This document shows, piece by piece, positions 1-9,071 of a stretch of 64,000 nucleotides of DNA. The DNA comes from DASPFV01 sp035620975. Lineage in GTDB: Bacteria; Acidobacteriota; Vicinamibacteria; Vicinamibacterales; 2-12-FULL-66-21. The notes below the pieces were generated by a model that did not search any database, was not told the DNA's origin, and worked only from the letters and a program-made list of their open reading frames with translations. Position 1 is the stretch's first letter. Each line of letters starts with the position of its first letter. Both the position numbers and the translations under genes were made by a program. The DNA is taken from assembly GCA_035620975.1 (NCBI GenBank), contig DASPFV010000234.1, positions 35,643-99,642 of the forward strand, given 5' to 3'.

Positions 1-2325
1 ATACGGCTGAAAGCCCTGCCCGACCCGGACTTCGCCCAGACGCGTCCCCTGGAGATCGACGCGCACGTCAGCCGTCGGAGCGGCCGCCGGCCGGCCGCCG
101 TTGCTCATCCAGAGCGTGACCGTCCGGTAATCCGCGCGAATCCCGGGCACCAGCACGTACGACACGTTGCGCGACCATCGGATCGAACGTCCTTCCGTTT
201 CCTCCTTGGCGTGGAACCGGAGCACGTTCAAGTCGTCCTGGTTGCCGATGTCGAGATCTACTGCCTCGTTCCAGGTCCCGGACGGCGCGGTGAGCTCGAA
301 GATCGTGTAATCGAACTGCTTGATCCGCGGGCCGCGAGGGTACTCGTAGCCCGGCTCGTCATACTCCGGCACGCGGAGACGGTCCGCAGCCACCACGCGC
401 GCCCCCCACCGCTCCGAGAGCAGATCCGTTCCGCCGCCGCCCATGAACAGGACACGCCGGTACCGTGTCCGCGCCCAGTCGAGAAACGTCCCGAACATGA
501 CCTTGTCGGGCAGCGGCGTCTGCAGGATCAGCACGGGCCGGTCGTAGATGTAGGCCAGCGGAAGCCCGAGGGTGTGCAGGTCCGTGCCGGCGTCGCGTCC
601 CTCGACGATCAGCAGATCGTCGGGAGCCAGGCCGGCAGCCAGCTTCTCCAGATGCGGAATCACGCCGGCATACTCGACGTGCGCCAGCAGGGGACGGCTC
701 GCACGCGCGTACTGCAGCCCCAGCAGCCCCACGAACACGAGCCCGATGACGCCGCCGAGCCGCCTGGTGGAGGAGCGCCGGGCACCGGGTGCCAGGGCCG
801 CCGCGCACGCGAACAGCAGCGCGCCCGGAAGGATCACGGGCAGGAAGCGTCGCGCCATCCAGAAATGGTCCGGGACGATGCGGATCTTGTAGAAGAACGT
901 CAGGCCGAAGATCGCAACCGTCGTGAAGAGCTCCGGTGCCCGCCAGAAGGCGTGGCGGGCCCAGAGCGCGTACCCGAGGAGCGCGGCGATGAGCGCCGGC
1001 AGGGTCAGGTAGTAGCCGGTGAACGTCCTCAACGCGTAGGCGTCGTGCGCGGCGAGCCGGCCTCCCGGTTCTCTGAAGTAGAGCGCATACAGCGCGCTGC
1101 CGACGAGAACCAGCACGATCCCCGTGGGAATCCACGAGGCCCCCCGCGGTGACAGCTTCCAGCCGCGCGCGCGAGCGGCCAGGAGCCAGGCGGCCAGTAC
1201 CGCCGCGAGTCCGATCGCGAGGTACTGCCACGCCCGCAGGCTGGTCAGGTACACGATCGGAAGGGTCACGTAGGCCTGCATCGGCCCCCGCATGTAGACC
1301 GCCGCGAGCGCGGCGACCGCGAGGCCCGTGCCCACGAACGACGCGCGCACGCGCCCGCCCGCCAGTGTGCCGAGCAGCAGGCCCGCGCCGACGCCGCCGA
1401 TGCCGAGGACCGTATCGAACCGCAGGAACAGCAGCAATCCGAGCAGCCCGCCGGCCACCGGAGCGAAGAACGGATCGTCGTCGGCGTGACCGCGTGAGCT
1501 CGCGAGGATCGCGGCGAGCAGCAGCGCCTGCATCACCACCTCGGCGTTCGGATACCTGGCGAACCAGACCTGAATCACGTGCAGCGTGAGGAGGGCGGCC
1601 GCGGCCCACGCGGCTGTGCGCCCGACGAGCCGTGCGCCGAGGAAATAGAGCGCGAGGACGCCGAGGATCGCCCACCAGCCGACGGTGCGCCGGGCGCCGG
1701 TCAACCCGTCGACGCCGTAGCCGATCGCGATCGAGGCGGGGAACAGATGCGGGAACTGTCCGACCACCGTCCCCGTGTCCGGGCTGCGGATGAAGAAGCC
1801 CATGAAGCGCACGCCGTAGTAGTCCGGCCGCTCGTGCGAGGGGAAGAACAGATCGCGCGCGAACGGCGGGACCGACGCGACGACCGGGTCTTCGACCAGC
1901 AGCCGCGCCCGCTGGGCGATCTGGATCCCCTCGTTGATGTACACGCCGGGATCCTTGCCTCCGATCACGTACTCCGCGGGTGGGAAGAACCGCCACAGGC
2001 CGAGCGCCACGAGCGCGAGCGGCAGCAGCGCCGACAGACCCGGCCGCCGCGCCCCCTGCAGCCGCAGTCGAAACCGCACCGCGGCGGCCAGCGCCAGTGC
2101 CAGGATCCCGTCTGCCAGGAGCAGCCGCTCAAGGCTGTACATCCGCGCGGCGGCCAGCGCCAGCGCGATCGACGCCGAGATGCTGACGCTGAGGATGACC
2201 GCCCAGAACAGCCGCTCCTCTGGATCGAGGCTGGCCCGCGCCTCCCGGCGGGCGACCGGCAGGCGGAACAGCACGGCGCCGGGGAGCCAGGCCACGACCG
2301 CGAGCTGCAGCAACGGGATCAGCAA
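1..2325 (-). CDS. Polytopic GT-C-like membrane glycosyltransferase (partial, 3' end outside window)
   Basis: The frame is open from the left edge for 775 codons and is the last visible gene of the minus-strand glycan cluster. The N-terminal part is a series of hydrophobic segments separated by Arg-rich loops; a K-D-P-G-V-Y stretch lies near residues 124-129, in the kind of early external loop that carries acidic catalytic residues in GT-C enzymes (family knowledge). The visible C-terminus (from about residue 655) turns into soluble beta-rich sequence with many Trp, Tyr and Asp residues, resembling an external domain. The start is uncertain: TTG at 2325 (chosen) or CTG at 2334, both overlapping or touching the MBOAT stop, which implies translational coupling. 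Likely transfers a sugar from a polyprenyl-phosphate donor on the outer face; acceptor unknown. Confidence 0.7.
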   Translation of the reverse strand, partial: MLIPLLQLAVVAWLPGAVLFRLPVARREARASLDPEERLFWAVILSVSISASIALALAAARMYSLERLLLADGILALALAAAVRFRLRLQGARRPGLSALLPLALVALGLWRFFPPAEYVIGGKDPGVYINEGIQIAQRARLLVEDPVVASVPPFARDLFFPSHERPDYYGVRFMGFFIRSPDTGTVVGQFPHLFPASIAIGYGVDGLTGARRTVGWWAILGVLALYFLGARLVGRTAAWAAAALLTLHVIQVWFARYPNAEVVMQALLLAAILASSRGHADDDPFFAPVAGGLLGLLLFLRFDTVLGIGGVGAGLLLGTLAGGRVRASFVGTGLAVAALAAVYMRGPMQAYVTLPIVYLTSLRAWQYLAIGLAAVLAAWLLAARARGWKLSPRGASWIPTGIVLVLVGSALYALYFREPGGRLAAHDAYALRTFTGYYLTLPALIAALLGYALWARHAFWRAPELFTTVAIFGLTFFYKIRIVPDHFWMARRFLPVILPGALLFACAAALAPGARRSSTRRLGGVIGLVFVGLLGLQYARASRPLLAHVEYAGVIPHLEKLAAGLAPDDLLIVEGRDAGTDLHTLGLPLAYIYDRPVLILQTPLPDKVMFGTFLDWARTRYRRVLFMGGGGTDLLSERWGARVVAADRLRVPEYDEPGYEYPRGPRIKQFDYTIFELTAPSGTWNEAVDLDIGNQDDLNVLRFHAKEETEGRSIRWSRNVSYVLVPGIRADYRTVTLWMSNGGRPAAAPTADVRVDLQGTRLGEVRVGQGFQPY

Positions 2326-2330
2326 CGCAT

Positions 2331-3740
2331 TCAGAACTGGAAATAGATGAAGTCCGCGCCGGCGAAGTTGCCGAACAGCATTGTCAGATAGAACGTCGAC
2401 GCGTAGAGAGTGTATCGCACGCCCGGCCGGAGCCGCGGCACGACGAGCACGTCGTCGCTCAGGGCTTCAGCGGCGTGCACCACGAGGAACGGTGCGACGT
2501 ACAGCACCAGCGGGGCGAGCAGCTCCGGACTCGCGCCGGAGGGGACGAACAGCCGCGCAGTCAGGTCCAGGATCTGCGGCACGGAGGGCGCGCGGAAGAT
2601 CAGCCAGCCGAAGCACGTGAGGTGGAACATCACGAACCAGGCGAGGAGCGCACGGGCGCCGAAGGGACCGGTGAGCCAGCTCGAGACGGCTCGCGTCCGC
2701 AGCGCAGCGCGGTAGACGATCAGCAGCACACCATGGTACGCGCCCCAGAGCACGAAGGTCCACGCCGCGCCGTGCCACAATCCGCCGAGCAGCATGGTGA
2801 GGAGCAGGTTGCGGCGCGTCTGCGCCTCGGATCCCCGGCTTCCACCGAGCGGGATGTACAGGTAGTCCCGCAGCCACGTGGAGAGGCTGATGTGCCAGTG
2901 CCGCCAGAACTCCTGCGGCGTTCGCACCAGATAGGGGAACCGGAAGTTCTCCACCAGCTCGATGCCCATGAGCTTGGACGTGCCGCGGGCGATGTTCGAA
3001 TAGCCGGCGAAGTCGCCGTAAATCTGAAACGCGAACGCGTACACGCCGAGCAGGACGTCGAGGCCCGTGCTGGGCGAGCCGGGGTCGAACACGGAGCTGG
3101 CGAGCGGGGCCACGTTGTCGGCGACGTACACCTTCAGGAAGTAGCCCCAGGCGATGAGCCACGCGCCGTCGCGCAGCTGGTCTCCGGTGATGTGCCTGGG
3201 GCTGTGAATCTGCGGCAGCAGCCTGGAGGCCCTCAGGATGGGACCCGCCACGAGGTGCGGGAAGTACGCGACGAAGACGGCGAAGTCGAGCAGGTTGCGC
3301 GTCGCCGGCAGGTTGCGGCGATACACGTCGATGACGTAGCTCATCGTCATGAACGTGTAGAACGAGATGCCGACGGGCAGCAGCACGCGCACCGTGACGA
3401 AGTCGACCGTCCAGCCCAGCGCGCCGAACAGCACGTGCAGGTTGTCGGCGAAGAAGTTGAAGTACTTGAAGAACCCGAGCAGCGTCAGGTTGAAGCCGAG
3501 GCTGAGCACCAGCACCAGGCGGCGGCGCGGCACGGACGTGAGGCGATCGAGGGCAACCGCGCAGGAGTAGTCGACGACCGTCGACGCGATCAGCAGCCCC
3601 AGGAAGCGCCAGTCCCAGGCCGCATAGAAGTAGTAGCTCGCGCCGAGCAGCAGCCAGTTCTGCGCCCGGTGCGGAAACGCGCGGTAGGCGGCGTAGACGA
3701 GAACGAAGAACCAGAGAAACTGGAGCGAGTTGAAGAGCAT
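2331..3740 (-). CDS. MBOAT-family O-acyltransferase (AlgI-like)
   Basis: A 469-residue polytopic membrane protein of the membrane-bound O-acyltransferase family, the length usual for AlgI/PatA-type enzymes. It shows the family block with H281 and H283 in F-W-R-H-W-H-I-S, followed by L-R-D-Y-L-Y-I-P-L-G-G, and the presumed catalytic H323 in G-G-L-W-H-G-A-A-W. These enzymes move acyl (usually acetyl) groups across the membrane to a periplasmic SGNH partner. The start is the ATG giving M-L-F-N-S, a classic MBOAT N-terminus; longer readings upstream are non-coding in this frame. It is 16 bases downstream of the SGNH gene, so the two are probably co-transcribed and act together to decorate the glycan made by this cluster. 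Confidence 0.93.
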   Translation of the reverse strand: MLFNSLQFLWFFVLVYAAYRAFPHRAQNWLLLGASYYFYAAWDWRFLGLLIASTVVDYSCAVALDRLTSVPRRRLVLVLSLGFNLTLLGFFKYFNFFADNLHVLFGALGWTVDFVTVRVLLPVGISFYTFMTMSYVIDVYRRNLPATRNLLDFAVFVAYFPHLVAGPILRASRLLPQIHSPRHITGDQLRDGAWLIAWGYFLKVYVADNVAPLASSVFDPGSPSTGLDVLLGVYAFAFQIYGDFAGYSNIARGTSKLMGIELVENFRFPYLVRTPQEFWRHWHISLSTWLRDYLYIPLGGSRGSEAQTRRNLLLTMLLGGLWHGAAWTFVLWGAYHGVLLIVYRAALRTRAVSSWLTGPFGARALLAWFVMFHLTCFGWLIFRAPSVPQILDLTARLFVPSGASPELLAPLVLYVAPFLVVHAAEALSDDVLVVPRLRPGVRYTLYASTFYLTMLFGNFAGADFIYFQF

Positions 3741-3756
3741 CGAAGACCGGGGGCCG

Positions 3757-4902
3757 TCAGTGTGACATCGCCACGCCGGGCTGCGCCAGCAGCCCCTCGG
3801 CCCGGATGAAGTCGGCGAGCGCCGACGCCACCACGCGATGGCCGAGCGGCGTGAGGTGCACGGTCGACTGGTAAAACAGGTCCGGCCCGGGCAGCGCGCG
3901 GCGCAGCGCAGGCAGCAGATCCAGCTGCGGGAGGCCCAGCGTGGACAGCTCGGCCTCGAACCGGTGCGTGGCCGCGTCCCGTACGAGATCGCCGCCGGCA
4001 TCCCGCACGATGTCCCGAAGCCGACCGTAGTCGCCGTCGTCGACCTGGAACCGGGCGGGCATCAGGACGATGGCGGTGCGCGCCCCGAGCCGGTCGCCCT
4101 CCGCGGCAATGGCCTCGACGCACCGCCGCGCGAGCGCCAGGCCATCCGCGATGCGCGGCGCGGGTTGGGCGGCGTAGCTCTGCAGAGGAGGCTCCGGCTC
4201 CCGGAACACCGTGAGCCGGCCCGTGGCGCTGCCCACGCGCATGCGGAGAATCTGCCAGACCATGCTGCGCCGCAACAGGCGGCGCAGTCGTGTGAGGAAG
4301 GTCTCGCGCAGGGTCGCGCGCGCCGGTCCGGCCGCGAGCTTGGCCTGCGAGGCGAGCGCCTCTTCCGCATCGTTTCCCACGAAAACAATGACAATCACGA
4401 GATCCGGCTGGACCTGTCCGGCGATGCGCCGGAAGAGGAGCAGCTCCTCGACCGGGCCGTAGCCCTGAACGCCGGCGTTGATGACGCGGTGGCCCGTTTC
4501 GATTCCGCCCGCGTTGAGCTGCCGCTCCAGCAGCTCGGCAAAGGTCTGCTCGACCGGCACCTGGACGGAGAGCACCAGCGAGTCACCGAGAATCAGCACA
4601 CGGCGCTCGCCGGGCGGCTTCGGTCCGATCTCTTCGTCGTCCCTGACCCCCAGCCCGTTGATCGCGATGACCGCGTCGGTCTCGGCGGTCCTGAAGCGCA
4701 CCCGCGCGTGCGGCTTCAGGCGGAAGCCTGCGACGGGGTCGTCCTCGAACAGGCCTTGAAACGAGGGACCGGCCTCGGAGGCGCCCCAGGTCCGCAGGCC
4801 GATTTCGAACAGGAGGAACTGCGCCGCGAAAATCAGGGTGAACGCCGCGAGGTGCCTGAGGCGGCGTCGTCCGGAAGAACGGCTATCCGGTGGCGGGTTC
4901 AT
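3757..4902 (-). CDS. SGNH/GDSL-type hydrolase, probable partner of the MBOAT acyltransferase
   Basis: A 381-residue protein with a short Arg-rich N-terminus and a single membrane segment (about residues 17-36), then a periplasmic SGNH domain. Block I is I-L-G-D-S-L with nucleophile S108; block II Gly is in I-N-A-G-V-Q-G-Y; block III Asn is in F-V-G-N-D; block V His is in V-H-L-T-P-L-G-H near the C-terminus. In AlgJ/AlgX/PatB systems such proteins take the acyl group from the MBOAT protein and place it on the exported polysaccharide (family knowledge). The ATG at 4902 overlaps the last 20 bases of the DegT gene, indicating coupled translation. A free-standing esterase is the alternative. Confidence 0.88.
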   Translation of the reverse strand: MNPPPDSRSSGRRRLRHLAAFTLIFAAQFLLFEIGLRTWGASEAGPSFQGLFEDDPVAGFRLKPHARVRFRTAETDAVIAINGLGVRDDEEIGPKPPGERRVLILGDSLVLSVQVPVEQTFAELLERQLNAGGIETGHRVINAGVQGYGPVEELLLFRRIAGQVQPDLVIVIVFVGNDAEEALASQAKLAAGPARATLRETFLTRLRRLLRRSMVWQILRMRVGSATGRLTVFREPEPPLQSYAAQPAPRIADGLALARRCVEAIAAEGDRLGARTAIVLMPARFQVDDGDYGRLRDIVRDAGGDLVRDAATHRFEAELSTLGLPQLDLLPALRRALPGPDLFYQSTVHLTPLGHRVVASALADFIRAEGLLAQPGVAMSH

Positions 4903-6001
4903 GACTCCGGGTGGCCAGGGCCGGGCCGCCAGCAACGGCCGCTGCGATTCGGTCGACCGCACTCTCGCTCAGCGCGGGATAGAGCGGCAGCGACAGGAGC
5001 CCGGCGCAGATGCGTCGGGCCGTGGGACAGCCGGCGGGGCTCACCCCCTGCATCGCCGGCTGATCGGGGATTGGTAACGGGTAGTGAATCAGCGTCTCGA
5101 TCCCGGCCGCCCTGAGGTGCTGCTGCAGGGCATCCCGATCCGCGCTGAGGATCGGGAAGAGATGGTACACGTGCCCGGAATCCATCTCGGGAGGCACGCT
5201 CACGGTGCGCGCCGTGTCCAGCGCGGCGCGATAGCGGCGGGCCAGCCGGCGGCGCTGCCCGGTCCACGACCGCAGGAGCGGCAGTCTGGCCCTGAGGACC
5301 GCCGCCTGGATCTCGTCGAGTCGTGAGTTGACGCCGAACTCGGCGTGCCGATAGCGGTCCGCCTGGCCGCCGTTGCGGATGCGGCGGGCGCGGTCTGCGT
5401 GAGCGGGGTCCGCGAACGTCACGGCTCCGCCATCGCCCAGCGCTCCGAGGTTCTTCGTGGGGTAGAAGCTGTAGGCGGCTGCCGCCCCGAAGCTGCCCAC
5501 CGGGCGGCCGCCGCAGGTCGCGAGGTGTGCCTGGCAGCAGTCCTCGATGATCGCGAGCCCGTGCCGCGCTGCCAGGTCCGCGATCGACGCCATGTCCGCC
5601 GCCTGCCCGTACAGATGTACGGGCATCACCGCCGCCGTGCGCGGCGTAATCGCCGCCGCCACCGAACGCGGATCCAGCGTGAGCCGAAGCGGATCGATAT
5701 CGGCGAAGACCGGCCGTGCGCCGGCCATCAGGATGGCGAGGGCCGAGTAGGCGGCCGACAAGGCGCACGTGATGACCTCGTCGCCGGGTCCGATGTCCAG
5801 CGTGCGGAGCGCAATGGCAAGCGCATCGGTTCCACTTCCGACGCCGACCGTGCAGGACGCTTCCACGGCCGCGCCGAACTCGGCTTCGAAGGCCTCGAGC
5901 TCGGGCCCGAGAATGAACCAGCCACGGTCGACGACTCGCGCGATCGCCGACCGAACCGCCGGCGCATCCTCACCCGGCCTCAGCTGGAGGAACGGGATCA
6001 C
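4883..6001 (-). CDS. DegT/DnrJ/EryC1/StrS-family PLP-dependent sugar aminotransferase
   Basis: A 372-residue fold-type I aminotransferase that would turn a keto-sugar nucleotide into an amino sugar. The PLP-binding aspartate is D154 in I-I-E-D-C-C-Q-A-H, and the Schiff-base lysine is K183 in S-F-Y-P-T-K-N-L-G-A-L-G-D-G-G-A, both canonical. The start is a GTG whose GTGA overlaps the TGA of the preceding epimerase gene; this gives the usual N-terminus V-I-P-F-L-Q-L. It points to at least one amino sugar in the glycan made by the cluster. The keto-sugar substrate cannot be read from the sequence. Confidence 0.93.
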   Translation of the reverse strand: MIPFLQLRPGEDAPAVRSAIARVVDRGWFILGPELEAFEAEFGAAVEASCTVGVGSGTDALAIALRTLDIGPGDEVITCALSAAYSALAILMAGARPVFADIDPLRLTLDPRSVAAAITPRTAAVMPVHLYGQAADMASIADLAARHGLAIIEDCCQAHLATCGGRPVGSFGAAAAYSFYPTKNLGALGDGGAVTFADPAHADRARRIRNGGQADRYRHAEFGVNSRLDEIQAAVLRARLPLLRSWTGQRRRLARRYRAALDTARTVSVPPEMDSGHVYHLFPILSADRDALQQHLRAAGIETLIHYPLPIPDQPAMQGVSPAGCPTARRICAGLLSLPLYPALSESAVDRIAAAVAGGPALATRSHEPATG

Positions 6002-7032
6002 GGCAGCGCTGCCTCCGGCGTGGCTGCCGCGGAGTCGAGATATTGGTGAAGGTGCGCGCGATAGAAGGCGACTGTGCGCTCCAGCCCGTCGCGCAGGCTG
6101 ACGAGGGGCTGCCAGCCGACGGCGCGGCGGAACTTCGTGGAATTCAGATAGAAGCTGCCGATGTCGATCCGCTTGCGGTCTTCCGGCCAGTCGACGAGGC
6201 GAACCGTGCCCGTGCCGGCCACGTCCAGCAGCAGACGGACCAGGTCCGCATGGCTGATCGGCGCGTCGCCCCCCACGTTGAAGACGCCGCCGTCGCAGGC
6301 CGCCGAGGCGCCTGCCCGCAGGAACGCGTCTGCCGCATCGTCGACGTAGACGAAATCGCGCAGCTGCGAGCCGTCGCCGAAGATCTCGATCTCGCGCCCT
6401 TCGATCGCGAGCCGGACGAACCAGGCGATGAAGCCCTGGCGATTGTGCTTGAGCAGCTGCCGGGGCCCGTAGACGTTCGTCAGCCGCAGCGAGCTGGCCC
6501 GCACGCCGAAGACGTTGTTGTAGAGCAGGTGATAGTACTCGCCGGCGGCCTTGTTCACGCCGTTGATGTCCGCGGGGCGCACGAGGTGTCCCTCGTCGAC
6601 GGGCAGGGAGTCCGCCCGCCCGTAGACCTGTCGGGTTCCCGCATAGACCACGCGCACCGACGGGTTGTGCCTGCGGCACGCCTCGAGCATCGAGAGCTGC
6701 GCGCGACAGTTGATCTCGAGGTCCGTCTGCGGGTCCTGCATGCTGTCGATGTGGCTGACCTGGCCGGCGAGGTTGAAGATGACCTCGTGGCCTCTGACGA
6801 GCACCTCCATGGCGTACCGATCGCGGATGTCGGCGATGTTCGTCCGGAGGCAGTGCTCGATCCCGCTGATGTTGTAGAGACTGCCCCCGTAGTCGGGGAA
6901 GAGTGAGTCGACGATCAGGACGTCGGCGCCCAGGCCGACGAGCTGGCGGGCGAGGTTGCTGCCGATGAAGCCGAGCCCCCCGGTGATCATCACCCGGCGG
7001 CCCCGGTAGAACTCACGGTACGCGTCCGTCAT
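5998..7032 (-). CDS. NAD-dependent epimerase/dehydratase (extended SDR) with atypical active site
   Basis: A 344-residue extended short-chain dehydrogenase with the Rossmann motif T-G-G-L-G-F-I-G at residues 17-24, typical of nucleotide-sugar epimerases and dehydratases. The region that normally carries Y-x-x-x-K reads N-G-V-N-K, so the catalytic Tyr position appears to hold Asn, while the preceding Ser/Thr is kept in Y-A-G-T-R-Q-V-Y-G. The downstream S-L-R-L-T-N-V-Y-G-P-R-Q and Y-V-D-D blocks are conserved. The ATG overlaps the stop of the upstream GT2 gene (ATGA). It probably supplies a modified nucleotide sugar to the cluster; the exact chemistry is open because of the substitution. Confidence 0.88.
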   Translation of the reverse strand: MTDAYREFYRGRRVMITGGLGFIGSNLARQLVGLGADVLIVDSLFPDYGGSLYNISGIEHCLRTNIADIRDRYAMEVLVRGHEVIFNLAGQVSHIDSMQDPQTDLEINCRAQLSMLEACRRHNPSVRVVYAGTRQVYGRADSLPVDEGHLVRPADINGVNKAAGEYYHLLYNNVFGVRASSLRLTNVYGPRQLLKHNRQGFIAWFVRLAIEGREIEIFGDGSQLRDFVYVDDAADAFLRAGASAACDGGVFNVGGDAPISHADLVRLLLDVAGTGTVRLVDWPEDRKRIDIGSFYLNSTKFRRAVGWQPLVSLRDGLERTVAFYRAHLHQYLDSAAATPEAALP

Positions 7033-7814
7033 CGGCGATCCACGGAACGGCGCGCCGTCGTCGGCGAAGCCGTCTCGACCAGCTCCCTCCGATGTTCGCC
7101 GCGCACGACGAGCGCCACCCACAGCTTCATCACGTCCACCGCCGTCCTCGCCAGCCGGCGGAAATTGAAGAACTGGGAGCGGCCGTACGTACGGTGGTAG
7201 TGATGCACCGGAACCTCGACCAGCCGGAAGCCGGCGTCCTGGATCTTCTTCATCATCTCGAGGCAGATGACACCGCTGTCCTTCTCGAGCCTGACGCGGT
7301 CCAAGATCGAGCGGCGCAGCATCCGGAAGTCGCAGTCGACGTCGCGCACGCGCAGGCCGAAGAGCAGCTTGACGGTATGGTGGTAGATACGGCCAATGAC
7401 AATCCGGTGCAGCGGGTCCGAGCGGCTGATCTTGAAGCCGTTGGCGACGTCTACGTCCGCATCGAAGGCCCGCCACAGCAGCTCCATCTCGGCGGGATCG
7501 TACTGGGCGTCCCCGTCCGTGTAGAACACGAGCTCGCGCGTCGCCGCCGCGAACCCGCTGCGCAGCGCGCCGCCATACCCGCGGTTCCTCGCGTGATGGA
7601 TCACTCTCACCTGTGGGTACGTCCGTGCGAGCTCGTCGGCAATCTCCCCAGTCGCGTCCGCGCTGCCATCGTTGACGACGATGATCTCGAAGTCGGGCGT
7701 GAGCTGGCGGGCTGCCTGCAGCGCGGTGATCACGAGGCTCGCGATGGTCCCGCTGTCGTTGTACGCGGGAAAGAACACGCTGAGGCCCGGCGGCCGCGCG
7801 GCAGGCTCCGGCAT
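7029..7814 (-). CDS. Family 2 glycosyltransferase (dolichol-phosphate-mannose-synthase-like)
   Basis: A 261-residue soluble GT-A fold protein. Motifs in order: F-F-P-A-Y-N-D-S at the nucleotide-binding start, V-V-N-D-G-S, and Y-T-D-G-D-A-Q-Y-D-P as the metal-binding D-x-D region. No C-terminal membrane helices are evident, so it resembles the short polyprenyl-phosphate sugar synthases that charge a lipid carrier on the cytoplasmic face. It sits between a GT4 gene and the epimerase, 20 bases after the former. Donor sugar and carrier are not determinable from sequence. The ATG chosen gives M-P-E-P; the longer upstream reading is out-of-character Arg/Gly sequence. Confidence 0.9.
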   Translation of the reverse strand: MPEPAARPPGLSVFFPAYNDSGTIASLVITALQAARQLTPDFEIIVVNDGSADATGEIADELARTYPQVRVIHHARNRGYGGALRSGFAAATRELVFYTDGDAQYDPAEMELLWRAFDADVDVANGFKISRSDPLHRIVIGRIYHHTVKLLFGLRVRDVDCDFRMLRRSILDRVRLEKDSGVICLEMMKKIQDAGFRLVEVPVHHYHRTYGRSQFFNFRRLARTAVDVMKLWVALVVRGEHRRELVETASPTTARRSVDRR

Positions 7815-7834
7815 GGTGAGGAAGCTCGTAAATC

Positions 7835-9070
7835 TTAGTTCCGGCCCGACTTGAGCGCAAGCGCCGCCGCGTACGCCGCATCGAATCGGCGCGCGGCACC
7901 GGCCCATCCGAAACGCTCGGCCGCGACGATCCGGGCACTCGCGGAGAGACGGCGGCGAAGACCCGCATCTCCCGCGAGCCGGCTCAACGCGGCCGCCAGC
8001 GCGGCAGGATCCCTCTCCGCAACGACGAGCGCGGTGCGGCCGTCCTCGACAACGGAGCCGATGCCCCCCGCCGCCGTCGTGACGACCGGTGTTCCCGACG
8101 CCAGCGCTTCCAGCACGACATTCGGCAGGCCGTCGACATTGCCGGCCTCGTCGCGCACGGACGGGACGGCGACCACGTCGGCAGCCGACATCCACGCGGC
8201 CACCGCGTCCTGCGGTTGATCCCCGAGGAACGTGACGCGTCCCCTGGCGGCCACCTCGGCCCGCTGGTGGAGCTCCTCGCCGAGATCGCCGTGCCCGGCG
8301 ATCACGAGGATCGTCCGCGCCGACGGGGGCAGGCGCCCGACGGCCTCGATGAGGTACTCGAACCCCTTTTTCCGGACCAGGCGCCCGGCGGCGAACACGA
8401 CCGTCGCGCCCTCGTCGGCGGGCAACTGCCCCCGGAGCCGGCTCCGCGCCGCCCTGTCGGGTCGGAATCGCTCGACGTCCACGCCGTACGGAATCACCTC
8501 GACCCGTCCCGCATCGGCGCCGAGCGCGATTGCCCGGCTCGCGAGGTCGGCGCTGCACGCGGTGATCGCGCCGGCCCGCGCGAAGACCAGCCGGGCGGCT
8601 CGTCGGGCGGGAGCGAACGTTTCCGCGACGAACACGTCCGACCCGTGGAGGCTGACGACCAGCGGCAGCCGCCGGGCTGCCGCCGCCGCGATCGCCCCGC
8701 CCGGGATCACCCAGTGCGCGTGCACGATCGTCGCCCGGCTCTCCCGGATCACGCGTCGCACCGCGCGCCAGCCGGCGGCGAGCGCCAGCGGCGCCGCGGC
8801 CAGCGCCGCGCCCTTCAGCCGGACGTCGGCGCGGAGCGCCGAGGCGTAGCCGAAGACGTTCAGGGCCGGCACGGGGGCGTAGCGATAGAAGTGGAAGGAG
8901 ACGCCGTCTTCGCTCGAGCCGCGGGTGATGCGCGGGTGCCACGGCGCGACCACGTGCACGGCGTGCCCCAGCGCTGCGACGGACTTCGCGATGGGCTCCA
9001 TGAACGTCCCGACGCTGTCGCCGGGAAACCTGGGATACGACGTCGTCACCATCACGACGACGTGGCGCAT
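7835..9070 (-). CDS. Family 4 glycosyltransferase
   Basis: A 411-residue GT-B fold glycosyltransferase. The N-terminal acceptor domain begins M-V-T-T-S-Y-P-R-F-P-G-D-S and contains H-A-H-W-V-I-P-G-G; the C-terminal donor domain has F-A-A-G-R-L-V-R-K-K-G-F-E-Y-L and a C-terminal V-P-S-V-R-D-E-A-G-N-V-D-G-L-P-N-V-V-L-E-A-L block that carries the GT4 E-x7-E region. These enzymes use nucleotide sugars to extend lipid-linked or surface glycans. The start is separated by one base from the stop of the upstream polyprenyl-phosphate glycosyltransferase gene, implying an operon. Confidence 0.92.
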   Translation of the reverse strand: MRHVVVMVTTSYPRFPGDSVGTFMEPIAKSVAALGHAVHVVAPWHPRITRGSSEDGVSFHFYRYAPVPALNVFGYASALRADVRLKGAALAAAPLALAAGWRAVRRVIRESRATIVHAHWVIPGGAIAAAAARRLPLVVSLHGSDVFVAETFAPARRAARLVFARAGAITACSADLASRAIALGADAGRVEVIPYGVDVERFRPDRAARSRLRGQLPADEGATVVFAAGRLVRKKGFEYLIEAVGRLPPSARTILVIAGHGDLGEELHQRAEVAARGRVTFLGDQPQDAVAAWMSAADVVAVPSVRDEAGNVDGLPNVVLEALASGTPVVTTAAGGIGSVVEDGRTALVVAERDPAALAAALSRLAGDAGLRRRLSASARIVAAERFGWAGAARRFDAAYAAALALKSGRN

Positions 9071-9071
9071 G

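Noticed and set aside
359..1996. Long minus-strand frame within the first gene region
   Set aside because: Arg/Gly/Ala-rich out-of-frame shadow; the neighbouring frame encodes a coherent membrane protein open from 2325 to the window edge.
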